Below, one piece after another: positions 33,778 through 43,140 of a stretch of DNA of 64,000 nt. The notes beneath the pieces were generated by a model. The model saw only the letters and a program-made list of their open reading frames with translations. It was not told the origin of the DNA and made no database searches. The position numbers and the translations under genes are program-made. Positions within the stretch are counted from its first letter, which is position 1. Every line of letters starts with the position of its first letter. Origin of the DNA: Listeria monocytogenes (GTDB lineage Bacteria; Bacillota; Bacilli; Lactobacillales; Listeriaceae); the NCBI RefSeq assembly GCF_013282665.1, contig NZ_CP054041.1:1594001-1658000 (forward strand). The letters are read 5' to 3'.

Positions 33778-33806
33778 TTGACTTATCTTATCATAATGTT
33801 TATTAT
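33778..33806 (+). promoter_or_regulatory. Promoter of the quinone-reductase-like gene
   Basis: TTGACT at 33778-33783 and TATTAT at 33801-33806 have a 17-bp spacer. An imperfect palindrome (TGTAAATTATAAATGTACA, near 33814-33832) lies just downstream and could be an operator for the divergent Rrf2 regulator. Confidence 0.6.
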
Positions 33807-33865
33807 AAAGGTGTAAATTATAAATGTACAGCTTTAATATTAAAAAATTTGAAGGAGTGGTTTAA

Positions 33866-34711
33866 ATGACTTATTTAGTAACTGGTGCAACAGGTGGACT
33901 TGGAGGATACGCATTAAATTATTTGAAAGAGCTCGTTCCAACGTCCGATATTTATGCTTTAGTTCGTAGCGAAGAAAAAGGTGCAGACTTAAAAGCAGCA
34001 GGATTTAATATCCGTATTGGTGATTATAGTGATGCAGAATCAATGAAGCAAGCATTCGCAGGCATCGACCGCGTATTATTTGTTTCAGGGGCTCCTGGTA
34101 ATCGCCAAGTAGAACATGGAAATGTGGTAAATGCGGCAAAAGAAGCAGGAGTTTCTTACATTGCTTACACAAGTTTCGCAGGCGCAGATAAATCCACAAG
34201 CGCTTTAGCAGAAGATCATTACTTTACCGAAAAAGCAATCGAAAAATCCGGAATCGCGCACACTTTCTTGCGTAACAACTGGTACTTCGAAAATGAAATG
34301 CCGATGATCGGTGGCGCATTGAGTGGTGGGAAATTTATTTACGCTGCTGAAAATGGAAAAGTTGGCTGGGCATTAAAACGCGAATACGCAGAAGTAGCCG
34401 CAAAAGCTATTGCGGGCGCTGACTTCCCAGAAATCCTTGAATTATCTGGCCCGCTCATGACATACGAAGAACTTACAAAAGCATTAAAAGAAGCAACTGG
34501 AAAAGATTTCGACGTTATTTCTTCAGATGATAAAGGATTTGTAGAAAATTTAGTTACTGTTGGTTTACCACAACCTGTTGCAGAAATGTTCTTATCATTC
34601 CAACACGACATTAAGAACAACCAATTAGATGTTACTTCTGATGATTTTGAAAAAGCATTAGGAAAACCACTAACGAACCGTGTGGATGCGCTTCGGGAAT
34701 TGTTGAAATAA
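33866..34711 (+). CDS. NAD(P)H-binding quinone oxidoreductase-like protein (NmrA/QorB)
   Basis: This is a 281-residue atypical short-chain reductase. It begins with a Rossmann motif TGATGGLGGYA (residues 6-16). A serine-containing SFAGADKS and a later YTSFAG segment are typical of QorB-like NmrA proteins that reduce quinones or diamide-type electrophiles. GAAGGAG lies upstream. The divergent Rrf2 regulator suggests induction by redox stress. Confidence 0.88.
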   Translation: MTYLVTGATGGLGGYALNYLKELVPTSDIYALVRSEEKGADLKAAGFNIRIGDYSDAESMKQAFAGIDRVLFVSGAPGNRQVEHGNVVNAAKEAGVSYIAYTSFAGADKSTSALAEDHYFTEKAIEKSGIAHTFLRNNWYFENEMPMIGGALSGGKFIYAAENGKVGWALKREYAEVAAKAIAGADFPEILELSGPLMTYEELTKALKEATGKDFDVISSDDKGFVENLVTVGLPQPVAEMFLSFQHDIKNNQLDVTSDDFEKALGKPLTNRVDALRELLK

Positions 34712-34716
34712 TAATG

Positions 34717-34750
34717 AAACAGCCTACCTTGGATTGAGGTAGGCTGTTTT
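34717..34750 (+). terminator. Terminator after the reductase
   Basis: A perfect 13-bp stem (34717-34729 with 34737-34749) with a 7-nt loop and trailing Ts. Confidence 0.88.
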
Positions 34751-34755
34751 ATTTC

Positions 34756-34902
34756 AGCAAAAAGTGGTCCAGCTATGAGGTATATAAAGGTCGAAAGGAT
34801 ATATTACTAAAGCCACCATCAAATCAAAGCGGAATAAGCTTTAGTCAACATCAGGAAAGAATGATCACAAAAAAATACCGACCAGATAAACCTGCTCGGT
34901 AA
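34756..34902 (+). pseudogene. Start-less coding fragment beside the LXG cassette
   Basis: A 48-codon open frame with no start encodes KKWSSYEVYKGRKDILLKPP and ends QERMITKKYRPDKPAR. It looks like the C-terminus of a lost protein. It lies at the 3' border of the LXG toxin cassette, on the opposite strand. The function is not recognised. Confidence 0.35.
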
Positions 34903-34946
34903 AAGGTCTACCTATTGAGCTCCGTTACGGATTGTAGATAGTCTTT

Positions 34947-35156
34947 TTAATCATTTTGTTTTATAAAGCTCTGAATACCTTCAAAAATAACATCTTTTAA
35001 GGCTTCAGGATAATCAGAATATCCTTTGTTTTTCATAATTATATCTAATGCTTGAGCCACCTCACCATCAAGAATTATTGTTACGCCTGGTGTTAGTTCC
35101 CCAGTTTTATCATTTTTAAAAGTCTCTTTTATCATAGTTAATTTATCTTTTTTCAT
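34947..35156 (-). CDS. Small ribbon-helix-helix-like protein
   Basis: This is a 69-residue protein. The segment VTIILDGEVAQALDIIMKNK followed by GYSDYPEALKDVIFEGIQSF resembles the strand-helix-helix of CopG-type (RHH) DNA-binding proteins. It follows the LXG immunity candidate by 3 nt on the minus strand. It may regulate the cassette, or be part of the immunity function. Assignment by pattern only. Confidence 0.55.
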   Translation of the reverse strand: MKKDKLTMIKETFKNDKTGELTPGVTIILDGEVAQALDIIMKNKGYSDYPEALKDVIFEGIQSFIKQND

Positions 35157-35159
35157 GAT

Positions 35160-35630
35160 TCAATCCTTCCTAGTTAAATAATTTGTGCTGTTTTCTTCCC
35201 AATATCTATATTCTTGAGGGATATTTTCAAAGAATCTTTGAAAATATCCACTCCAATTATCTGGAATATATTCTTCAAAAGATATAGATTCAGGATAATT
35301 AGAGTAAAGAATTTGATTGTCAAAATCTACTAATAGACTGGGGTTATAATCATATGTAACTTCTTCTTTATTTCGATTAAGTTCTTTAAAGAAATTTTGC
35401 TTTAGAGAGTTTGTTGAGCTTTTAAAGCTTTCTATATTTATTAAAAAAGAGTTGGCTGTATTTTCATTTAAGATGCTTATATTCTTTCGTTCTTTTGGGT
35501 ATTCTTCAATTGAATAACAAGCTTGGTTATAATCTAAATACCATAATTCTGTGTCGGTAATATACCAATTAAAAGAGTCGTTATATTTTACTCCTACAAT
35601 AATATTTTCTGCATATTTAGGTATCAGCAT
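35160..35630 (-). CDS. Putative immunity protein of the LXG toxin
   Basis: This is a 156-residue acidic, aromatic-rich soluble protein (NWYITDTELWYLDYNQACYS; PDNWSGYFQRFFENIP). Its stop is 3 nt from the small RHH-like gene, and its start lies 19 nt after the LXG toxin stop. In LXG loci the gene directly after the toxin is normally its immunity protein. The family is not recognised. Confidence 0.7.
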   Translation of the reverse strand: MLIPKYAENIIVGVKYNDSFNWYITDTELWYLDYNQACYSIEEYPKERKNISILNENTANSFLINIESFKSSTNSLKQNFFKELNRNKEEVTYDYNPSLLVDFDNQILYSNYPESISFEEYIPDNWSGYFQRFFENIPQEYRYWEENSTNYLTRKD

Positions 35631-35649
35631 GATGTTTTCTTCACCACTT

Positions 35650-37059
35650 TCACTTTAATATTTTTGCATTTTGAGCATACTCCGCTAACCATTGGGTGAT
35701 GGGGTCTGGTATCTCGTAAGCAGTACCTTCAAAATTAAATTTTTCAAAAACTCCTTTATCAACTATTTTAGGAGCAGTGCCTCCTTGATTTAACGGATTA
35801 ATTTTATAACCGTTTTGAGAAATTGCATTTTCCTTAATTAAATCATCCAAATATTTAGGGACTTCAAATTCAACTATATAAGAATTAGAACGTTTCTCTT
35901 TAAAGTATTTTGCGTGGTCTTTTCCTGTTGAAACATTTAAATTATGGTCAGATTTCCAGTTGTTATTTAGTGACAGTGTACCATCATCATTAACTAAAAG
36001 TAAATTTTTGCTGTCTCCACCTTGGACTCTCGAATAAGTTACTGTTTCTTCTGCTGCATTAGACCCTTGAGCTTTTCTTAATTTTGATAGGGCGCTCTTC
36101 GGTATAGAGATTTTTTTCCCTCTATAACCTTTCGTCGTATAGCCAAAAATGAGTGATGTTAAGATACCAAAACTTTGAGCTTTGCTTATTTCTCGACCTG
36201 TAATTGGGTCTTTGTTTTGCTTTAAGGAATCTAATGTGGCTTTTAGCAATTCTGCTTCTTCTGTGGCTTGGTTACTTTCTTTTGATATTTCACCGTTAAA
36301 GATCGCTGTATTATATGCTTCTGTTGCTCTAATATCTACTATGCCGCCTTTGGAAAGTATCCACATACCACCTTGTTTCACTTTACTATAGCTGGTAAAA
36401 TCATACACGGTTGTATCAGTCGCCTTAGATTGCTCTAATGTTTTTCGCATTCGGCTTACAGTAGAAAAATTCAGCTTACTTAAATCATAGTTACCTGTTT
36501 GGTTGTTAAACTGGATATTCGATTGAAGTTCACGAACTGTCTGCTGAATCCCTTGTATTAAATCTGTTAAATGGTCAAAGAAACTACTATGGCTTTGTTC
36601 AAATGCCAAATACTTTTCTAGGATGTTTTCTTGCCTATAGGCCATTGCTAATTGGGAACGATAAGTTTGCATTTGGCCTTCTGTATTACTGTTCATTCGT
36701 TGATATAATGACTCTTTTTTACTTTCAATTCTATCAATCATTTGACCAAGTTCATATAAACCAGCTGCATCAATTTTGGCATTGGACGAGCTGTCTACTT
36801 GATTGGCAAAGTCTTGGATAAATTGCTTCAAGCGACTTTCACTCTCATTCATTGCTTCAATTATCGCTTCACAAAGAGGAAGATATGTTATTTGGTAGTA
36901 ATTTTTCGAAGCATCCACGGCTGTTCCTTTTAAGCTAGTATCCTCTATGTAGCTTATCACGGTGGATTTGATGCCTAGGATAATCTTCCTTCCCGTTTGG
37001 TTAGCAGTATGTAGTTGAAACGCGAACTCTTGTATTTCTCCGATGTCGATTCGGCTCAC
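35650..37059 (-). CDS. LXG-domain polymorphic toxin (type VII secretion substrate)
   Basis: This is a 469-residue protein. Residues 1-205 form the LXG domain, a long helical bundle; the L-x-G is at 43-45 (LKG). A linker with a PITGREISKAQSFG pretoxin-like motif (about 285-300) precedes a C-terminal toxin domain (about 335-469). That domain has R344 in TYSRVQGG, S377-T378-G379, and E397/E399 in VEFEVPK, then NPLNQGGTAPKIVD. The order Arg, Ser-Thr, Glu-x-Glu resembles R-S-E ADP-ribosyltransferases; this is inference, not proof. There are no LXG accessory genes upstream. The start follows GGGAGTG on the minus strand. Confidence 0.88.
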   Translation of the reverse strand: MSRIDIGEIQEFAFQLHTANQTGRKIILGIKSTVISYIEDTSLKGTAVDASKNYYQITYLPLCEAIIEAMNESESRLKQFIQDFANQVDSSSNAKIDAAGLYELGQMIDRIESKKESLYQRMNSNTEGQMQTYRSQLAMAYRQENILEKYLAFEQSHSSFFDHLTDLIQGIQQTVRELQSNIQFNNQTGNYDLSKLNFSTVSRMRKTLEQSKATDTTVYDFTSYSKVKQGGMWILSKGGIVDIRATEAYNTAIFNGEISKESNQATEEAELLKATLDSLKQNKDPITGREISKAQSFGILTSLIFGYTTKGYRGKKISIPKSALSKLRKAQGSNAAEETVTYSRVQGGDSKNLLLVNDDGTLSLNNNWKSDHNLNVSTGKDHAKYFKEKRSNSYIVEFEVPKYLDDLIKENAISQNGYKINPLNQGGTAPKIVDKGVFEKFNFEGTAYEIPDPITQWLAEYAQNAKILK

Positions 37060-37154
37060 TGTAACACTCCCTTTTGTATCTCTTGTTGCTTGCTAAATGA
37101 TAAACGCAGTTTCATTTACAATATACCGTAAACAATACTAAAACTCAATAATAA

Positions 37155-37331
37155 TCTGAAAATTTAAATATAAATGCGATTAAAAGAAGTTCAGAAGCCT
37201 CGGCAGATACGAAGGCATTTAAAAAATCATATCCAAATCAAATTATCTTTAAAAAAGTGCGCACGAATAAATTGCAAACAGCCTTAAATAACTTGAAAGT
37301 AGGCTACGAATTATTGGCTAGTCAAAAATAA
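37155..37331 (+). pseudogene. Start-less coding fragment upstream of the LXG toxin
   Basis: An open frame of 58 codons with no start encodes KAFKKSYPNQIIFKKVRTNK followed by LQTALNNLKVGYELLASQK. It reads like the C-terminus of a lost protein on the opposite strand to the LXG toxin. It lies between the LXG start and the terminator of the next gene. The rest of 37060-37363 is AT-rich and shows no gene. Confidence 0.35.
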
Positions 37332-37368
37332 GAAAAAGCCATCCTGCTGAGGATAGCTTTTTCTTATT
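37327..37368 (-). terminator. Terminator of the condensation-fold gene
   Basis: A 13-bp perfect lower stem (37327-37339 with 37356-37368) is extended by 5 bp past one mismatch, with A/T tracts. It serves the minus-strand gene that stops at 37364. Confidence 0.8.
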
Positions 37369-38632
37369 TAGAAGGAAATTCCGAAATCATCTGCTCTAAA
37401 AATTCTTTCTGCCAAGCATGATCTTGCGCAGTACCATGCAAATTAGTACTAAGTGTCAGCGAACCGCGGAAAGTTGTAGCAGCGACTTGGAAAAACGGTG
37501 CATACTTTAAAGAACCACATATAAAACAGTCTGTTAAAGTGCTACCTTCAAAAACGAGCTTTTCCTCATCGATAATACCTATATTCGTAAAACTTGTTTT
37601 CGGAATAGAATACATTTTTTCAGAAGCTTTTTTCGCAACAGAGTAGTTCTTTTTCTTGAAAATCAGTTCCAATAAATAATAAATTCGTAGAGGTGCAAAG
37701 CTGTTTTTTTGTGGATTGAGTGAATTTTTGACGGCTTGGAGTGTGCTTTCAAATGACGTTAGGTCATCGTCTTCGCTGATTTGGCATGTAATATTGGCGG
37801 TTAGATTAGTAATTCCGCTACTGGTTTTACTCGGCAAATACTTACGAAGATCCACTGGGCAATCGATTGACATTTCTTGTTGCCCTGTTGTTTGCTGAAC
37901 AGCGCGCGCCATTGCGGTGAACAGAACATCATTCACAGTTGCCTCGTGCTCTTTTGCAAAGTGGATGATTTCCGAAAAATTCGTTTTTGGTAGCTTAGTC
38001 CAAATGACTTTCGGATTTTTCGGGTCCCCTTTAAGAGGAAAAGTTGGATTATGGACAGCTTTTTGCTTCGTTTTTTCAGTAAAAATGGACTTTATTTCTT
38101 TACGTGAGAGTTGATCAAAAACTTGCTTTAAACTGCGTGAACCTAAGCTCAAATTTGCCGCATAATCCGGATTTTCAAGCAGATTAGAATAAAGTTCACT
38201 CAATAAATAAAGATATTCCTTAAATCCAGCGCCATCCGCTAACATATGATTCATAATAACCACAAGCTGATCAGAAGTGTCAGTCCGAACAACAGTAAAG
38301 CAAATTTGCGGCCCATTTTCTGTGGAAAGCTTCGTAACAAGTGCTCGATCCACTTCGGTTTCTGGCGCTTGCGTCTCCACTAAGAAAACCAAATCCTCCG
38401 CAGAAAAAACACTTTCTTGCCAAAAAGCACCTTTTTTCGTTTCTTTAAAATGACAAAGTAATAGCGGAAGTTTTTTAGTAGACTGCATCACTGCTTTTTT
38501 TAGAACGTCTATATTTAAATGATTATCAAATGTAAGAACCGTATGCAAATGGTGGTCATTTTTCATTTTTTCTCCAGAAATATAATGTTTAACATCAGAA
38601 GGTTCAGCGGGATAAGTAATGATTTTTACCAT
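37364..38632 (-). CDS. Condensation-domain/alcohol-acetyltransferase-like protein
   Basis: This is a 422-residue protein of the CoA-dependent acyltransferase fold (NRPS condensation, PapA and wax-ester-synthase relatives). The catalytic region reads VVIMNHMLADGAGFKEYL, an HxxxD-G variant with a single histidine. The second structural motif is DCPVDLRKYLP. No carrier-protein or NRPS gene is nearby, so it is a stand-alone acyltransferase with unknown acceptor. Its start is in a CCATGG context (minus strand), with GAAGG upstream. Confidence 0.75.
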   Translation of the reverse strand: MVKIITYPAEPSDVKHYISGEKMKNDHHLHTVLTFDNHLNIDVLKKAVMQSTKKLPLLLCHFKETKKGAFWQESVFSAEDLVFLVETQAPETEVDRALVTKLSTENGPQICFTVVRTDTSDQLVVIMNHMLADGAGFKEYLYLLSELYSNLLENPDYAANLSLGSRSLKQVFDQLSRKEIKSIFTEKTKQKAVHNPTFPLKGDPKNPKVIWTKLPKTNFSEIIHFAKEHEATVNDVLFTAMARAVQQTTGQQEMSIDCPVDLRKYLPSKTSSGITNLTANITCQISEDDDLTSFESTLQAVKNSLNPQKNSFAPLRIYYLLELIFKKKNYSVAKKASEKMYSIPKTSFTNIGIIDEEKLVFEGSTLTDCFICGSLKYAPFFQVAATTFRGSLTLSTNLHGTAQDHAWQKEFLEQMISEFPSK

Positions 38633-38769
38633 GGGACTTCCTTCTTTCTTCGGTTTAAATAGTTGTTAATAGTTTCCCTGAAAGCAGTGCTGCGAAACAA
38701 GTTGCGAATTAAAGTGAATTTAAGTTATACTAAGTGCATGCAAGCTAATATTTCTAGGAGGCACCTAAT

Positions 38770-39273
38770 ATGACAAACAGAACATTAACTAGCAAGTTAC
38801 TAGGAAAACTAAGCTATACGCAAGAAAAAGGAACAATGACAGAGGTTAATATTCCTTTGAATGCCAAAGAAGTAACCGTTGACTATAATATTTCTGAAAA
38901 CCTTACTTCAGAAGATTATTTTAAAGATATCGTTACTTTAACAGATCAAATTCCAGAACTTTACCAAAAAGCGAAAGAAACTATTTTAGCGCAATTTGAT
39001 GGAAATGATACGCTTACTATTTATTTTGAGTTTCATGTAGATGAACTGCCAGAAGATATTTTAGAAGTAACAGAATGCGAAACGATAGAAAATGTAACAA
39101 AGGAGATCTTAGTTGATAAACTAGTACTATCAAGTGTCTGGTTTTCGGAAACTACCAATAATAACGTGGACTTAACATTTGATTTCAAACTATTACCAGA
39201 AATTAGTGATGAACTTTTAGTTGTTCGTTTTAATGATAAAGGAGAAATTACTGAATTAACCCATGAAAGCTAA
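38770..39273 (+). CDS. DUF2004-like hypothetical protein
   Basis: This is a 167-residue acidic soluble protein. The centre (TIYFEFHVDELPEDILEV) and end (DLTFDFKLLPEISDELLVVR) suggest an alternating beta-sheet domain of the DUF2004 type. TAGGAGG precedes the ATG. It is monocistronic and ends at a strong terminator. The function is unknown. Confidence 0.75.
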   Translation: MTNRTLTSKLLGKLSYTQEKGTMTEVNIPLNAKEVTVDYNISENLTSEDYFKDIVTLTDQIPELYQKAKETILAQFDGNDTLTIYFEFHVDELPEDILEVTECETIENVTKEILVDKLVLSSVWFSETTNNNVDLTFDFKLLPEISDELLVVRFNDKGEITELTHES

Positions 39274-39274
39274 C

Positions 39275-39317
39275 AAAAAAAGGCCATTCGTTCGTGTGAA
39301 CAGAATGGCCTTTTTTT
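39275..39317. terminator. Bidirectional terminator
   Basis: A perfect 15-bp stem (39275-39289 with 39303-39317) with A/T tracts on both sides, shared by convergent genes. Confidence 0.9.
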
Positions 39318-41352
39318 ATTTATACATACTTTCAATTACTGGTTTTAACTTATCAATTACAAGTCCGCTACCACCGCGCCCTTTGACGTTTTCAATCATC
39401 CCTACCATGAGGTAATTGGGATTGTCGGCATCGAAGGCATAAACAAAACCATTTTCAAGACCATCTTCACCTTGTTTTTCTTTTAGTTCAGCGGTACCGG
39501 TTTTGGCTGCGATGTTGTGACCTTGGATTTGTAAGGCGTGCGCTGTACCGGCCGGATCAGAAACTGTTTTGACTAAAGCAGCTTTAACTTGGTTGGCGGA
39601 TGCAGCTTCGGTTGCTTGGGTGGATTCACCTTGTTTTTCTTTCGTATCTAGTTTTGGATAAGGCATTTTTCCGTCGTTGGCAATAGCCGAATAAGCGATC
39701 GCTTGTTGAATTGGTGACATCAGTAATTCACCTTGTCCGTAAGCTGTGTCAGCCAGTAAAATTTCTGAATTCAGCCCATCATTCGAAATTTGTGCTGGTT
39801 TCATTGTGAAGGGTAGGTTATACTCCTTATCAAAATCGAATTTTTTCAATCCAGCAGTTAGTTTATCTTTACCGATTTCTAGCCCTTCTTGGGCGAAATA
39901 AATGTTATCAGAGTGCACAAGTGCATCCGTCATATTTACTTTTGGAACATCATGGACACGAGTAACAAAATATTTGCCCCATGAAGCATCTTTTTGCCAT
40001 TTTAATCCTGAAATTTCACGGACTTTATCAGGTTTTGTAATACCAGTATCCAGTCCGATTGTGGCTGTAATTGTTTTAAATGTAGAACCTGGTGCGTAAC
40101 GATTCGCGTACCTTGCTAAGAAGGGTAGGCGTTTATCGTCATTGTATTTTGCATAATCTTCGGAAGTAATCCCGAGCACCATTTGGTTCGCATCATAAGA
40201 AGGCGTGCTCACTAATGCTAATAGTTCACCATTTGTCGGATTAATCATTGTCACAGCGCCAGTTTCGGAACCGAGACTATCAAAAGCTTTCTTCTGAACT
40301 GCTGCATCAATCGTTAGCTTAATTTCTTCGCCATCTTTTTTATCAATCTTTTGTAAAGTATCTTCTTGCTTGGTTTGGTCATTGATGATTTTAATTGCGC
40401 CACCATTTTTACCGCGCAGTTGTTTGTCGTAGTAACGTTCTAAGCCACTTTTTCCAATGACATCACCGACGCTGAGTTTTGGGTTTTTCTCAATATCTTC
40501 GGCGCTAACTTCACCTACATAACCAATCAAATGCGATGTTGCTTCATTTAATGGATACGTCCGCATTTCTTTTTGAGCATACGTAAGTCCGGTTGCTTCA
40601 GGTAAATTCTCTTTATTCAATGTAACTAAAGGAACGAAGCTGTCTGCTTGGACCCATTTTTGATCGAGTTGTTTGTTGATGTAATCCGTTGAGATTTCTA
40701 GTTTTTTACTAATATCGGCAATGTTTTTCACTTTCTCGTCGCCCTCACCAAGCTTCGAAGGAACAATACCAGCTTCGGCAAATTGACCAGTAGTTGCGAG
40801 AGGATTACCATTTCTATCAACGATTTGACCACGTTCTGCGTCGTCTTCCGTGATGCGCACTTTATCGGTTTTCACCATACCAGGGAAAATGAGGGCTGGC
40901 TTCCAGTCGATTTTCCAGTCATCATCTTGCTTGGAAATAGTCGTTTTGTATTTTTGTGTAGCAAGTTTTCCAAGGCTAGTACGCATTTCTAGTTCATATG
41001 TTAAATTGAATTTGTTTTCTTTGTCATCATAGACAGATTTTAGATTTTTTACTTTAATATCTTTTGCACCAATACCGTCGTAAACAGTTTGATACTTGTC
41101 TTCCATTTCTTTCTTTGTAAACTCTACTTTTTTCAGGGATTCATTTGAGACGCTGCTCCCCAACTTGTCATACTTTTCTTTAGCAATATTTGATGTAAAA
41201 GTTTCTGCGACTGCTAAAGCATTTTTTTCATCTTTATGTTGATTTTGAATGAAAAAGTAAATGGCAATGCCCGCGAGGATTACAACAGCGGCAATGCTTC
41301 CAATGATAATTGCTTTTTTGTTATTCCTCTTTTTCTTACCGTAACTAGCCAT
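39316..41352 (-). CDS. pbpB3: Class B penicillin-binding protein (transpeptidase)
   Basis: This is a 678-residue PBP2a-like class B PBP. A basic cytoplasmic start, one membrane helix (about 13-35), a MecA N-terminal-like NTF2 domain (about 40-155), a dimerisation domain (about 160-320) and the transpeptidase domain follow. Catalytic motifs: S423-x-x-K426 in PGSTFK, S481-D-N483, K617-T-G619. It cross-links peptidoglycan outside the membrane and, in Listeria, this protein is linked to natural beta-lactam tolerance. The symbol follows the L. monocytogenes naming for this PBP. The start is preceded by AAGGGGTG on the minus strand. Confidence 0.92.
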   Translation of the reverse strand: MASYGKKKRNNKKAIIIGSIAAVVILAGIAIYFFIQNQHKDEKNALAVAETFTSNIAKEKYDKLGSSVSNESLKKVEFTKKEMEDKYQTVYDGIGAKDIKVKNLKSVYDDKENKFNLTYELEMRTSLGKLATQKYKTTISKQDDDWKIDWKPALIFPGMVKTDKVRITEDDAERGQIVDRNGNPLATTGQFAEAGIVPSKLGEGDEKVKNIADISKKLEISTDYINKQLDQKWVQADSFVPLVTLNKENLPEATGLTYAQKEMRTYPLNEATSHLIGYVGEVSAEDIEKNPKLSVGDVIGKSGLERYYDKQLRGKNGGAIKIINDQTKQEDTLQKIDKKDGEEIKLTIDAAVQKKAFDSLGSETGAVTMINPTNGELLALVSTPSYDANQMVLGITSEDYAKYNDDKRLPFLARYANRYAPGSTFKTITATIGLDTGITKPDKVREISGLKWQKDASWGKYFVTRVHDVPKVNMTDALVHSDNIYFAQEGLEIGKDKLTAGLKKFDFDKEYNLPFTMKPAQISNDGLNSEILLADTAYGQGELLMSPIQQAIAYSAIANDGKMPYPKLDTKEKQGESTQATEAASANQVKAALVKTVSDPAGTAHALQIQGHNIAAKTGTAELKEKQGEDGLENGFVYAFDADNPNYLMVGMIENVKGRGGSGLVIDKLKPVIESMYK

Positions 41353-41523
41353 AATACACCCCTTAATTTCATGTTATATTCAATTAATTATACCAAACAC
41401 TTCTAAAAAAGTTGAAAAAATTAAAGAAAACTTTAGATTTGCCCGACATATTTTTTTCTAATTCATGTCATAATTTGTTCTTATTTGCTTGGTAAAGTAG
41501 TGGTAACGAAAGGATGATGTTGG

Positions 41524-41838
41524 ATGGAAGAGATGGAACAACCAGAAAAGAAGGTCATTATTCGTGGGAAAGGCATCCACAATAAATGGAAGTGGAGCAC
41601 GATTATTGTCAGTATTCTTTCTGTCATAATTATTAGTGTTTTAAGTTATCAGCTGTATTCGGTTAGTCAAAATACCCCAGAAAATAATACTAATGGAACA
41701 ATGCAAGGACCTGGTGGAGGTGAGATGCCGAGCGGAACACCGCCGTCCGGTGAGCCTGGCCAAGCGCCAAATAGTTCAGATGATAGTTCTGACTCTGGAA
41801 CAAGTGATAGTACTACAAGCAGTGACGGAACCCTTTAA
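41524..41838 (+). CDS. Single-pass membrane protein with disordered Gly/Ser/Pro tail
   Basis: This is a 104-residue protein: about 28 cytoplasmic residues, one membrane helix (about 29-46), then a low-complexity extracellular tail rich in Pro, Gly, Ser and Asp. GAAAGGATG precedes the ATG at 41524. It lies between the divergent PBP and the LCP gene, which suggests an envelope function, but the sequence itself shows none. Confidence 0.7.
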   Translation: MEEMEQPEKKVIIRGKGIHNKWKWSTIIVSILSVIIISVLSYQLYSVSQNTPENNTNGTMQGPGGGEMPSGTPPSGEPGQAPNSSDDSSDSGTSDSTTSSDGTL

Positions 41839-41974
41839 TATTTGCGAGCCCTCTAGAAATCATCATTTTAGAGGGCTTCTTCCAATCTTTAAAAAATCTT
41901 ATGGAATTATCGCTCTCTTTTTTTGTCATTTTATTGTAATATGGAAGTAAGTTACAATAAAAGAGGTGTGAAAT

Positions 41975-42904
41975 ATGGCAAGACATGCACAAAAAAGAAA
42001 AGCGCGCAAAGGTAGAATTTTTGTTACGATTCTTGTAGCCCTATTAATTTTAGTTGGTGTAGTTGCAGTTATAGGTTACTTTCAATATCAATCTAGCTTA
42101 AAAGAAGCGCAAAATGAAAGTAAATTAAAAGATTACAATTTTAATGGCGTCAAAGCAGTTGGCGATGAAATCAATGTGCTACTTATCGGTAGTGACTCTC
42201 GCGGAGAAGACCAAGGCCGTTCAGACAGCTTGATGATTGCTCATTATAATACGAAAACAAATACGCCAAAACTAGTATCGATCATGCGTGATACGTATGT
42301 AGATATCCCAGGACACGGCAAAAACAAAATCAATGCTGCATATTCATATGGTGGTCCAGAACTTGTACGCCAAACGATTAAAGAAAATTTTGGCGTAGAC
42401 GTCCAATATTATGTAGTAGCCAATTTTGAAGGTTTCCCTAAGATTGTTGATACGCTTGCACCAGAAGGAATCAAAATTAACGCAGAAAAAGATATGTCGA
42501 AAAATATCGATGCAAACATTAAAAAAGGTGAGCAAGTAATGGACGGTAAGACACTGTTACAATATGCTCGCTTCCGTAAAGATGCTGAAGGAGACTTTGG
42601 TCGAATTCGTCGTCAGCAACAAGTACTAGAAGCTTTGAAAGAACAAGCGATTGACGTTGGTGATGTGGCAAAAATCCCTGATGTCATCGGAAAACTACAA
42701 GGTTATTCTTCCACTAATATCCCAACAGGAACATTAATGTCTATTGGCGCAGATTTCCTATTAGGTAAAACAAAAACAATGGAAAAATTTGCCATCCCAG
42801 TGGAAGGGAAATGGCATAACGAAAGAATCGATGGAGCAGGAGCAGTGCTTCGTTTAGATGACGTAGCCGCAAATGCGAAAGCTTTACAAGACTTTTTGAA
42901 ATAA
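41975..42904 (+). CDS. LytR-CpsA-Psr family glycopolymer ligase/regulator
   Basis: This 309-residue protein has one N-terminal membrane helix (about 12-34) and an extracellular LCP domain. Key motifs: LLIGSDSRGEDQGRSDSLMI, the loop SIMRDTYVDIPGHGKNKINA, and RFRKDAEGDFGRIRRQQQVL, with the arginines and aspartates that hold the lipid pyrophosphate. LCP proteins attach wall teichoic acid or other glycopolymers to peptidoglycan. AAGAGGTG precedes the ATG. It ends at a terminator. Confidence 0.93.
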   Translation: MARHAQKRKARKGRIFVTILVALLILVGVVAVIGYFQYQSSLKEAQNESKLKDYNFNGVKAVGDEINVLLIGSDSRGEDQGRSDSLMIAHYNTKTNTPKLVSIMRDTYVDIPGHGKNKINAAYSYGGPELVRQTIKENFGVDVQYYVVANFEGFPKIVDTLAPEGIKINAEKDMSKNIDANIKKGEQVMDGKTLLQYARFRKDAEGDFGRIRRQQQVLEALKEQAIDVGDVAKIPDVIGKLQGYSSTNIPTGTLMSIGADFLLGKTKTMEKFAIPVEGKWHNERIDGAGAVLRLDDVAANAKALQDFLK

Positions 42905-42907
42905 CAA

Positions 42908-42949
42908 AAAAACACACGGAAATCCTGCGAAGGGTGCCCGTGTGTTTTT
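42908..42949 (+). terminator. Terminator after the LCP gene
   Basis: A 12-bp perfect stem (42908-42919 with 42938-42949) with a T-rich 3' side. Confidence 0.8.
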
Positions 42950-43140
42950 ATATATATAAATGTATTTTTGTTGCACCTTTTATCAAATCCATACATACTG
43001 CTACAGTAAATAATACTAATTTTAGACAGGAAATTGTCACAAAAGAGTAACGAAGAAGTAGCAAGCTGGTTTTAAATTTCTTTTTTCGCTTCACATAGAT
43101 TATAATGAATACATATTTTAAAAAAGGGGTGAGACGCTTC

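Noticed and set aside
43105..43140. Upstream ATG of the DUF2238 protein
   Set aside because: The strong ribosome site lies between this ATG and the one at 43141 and fits only the latter. Residues 1-12 would be unlike the family.
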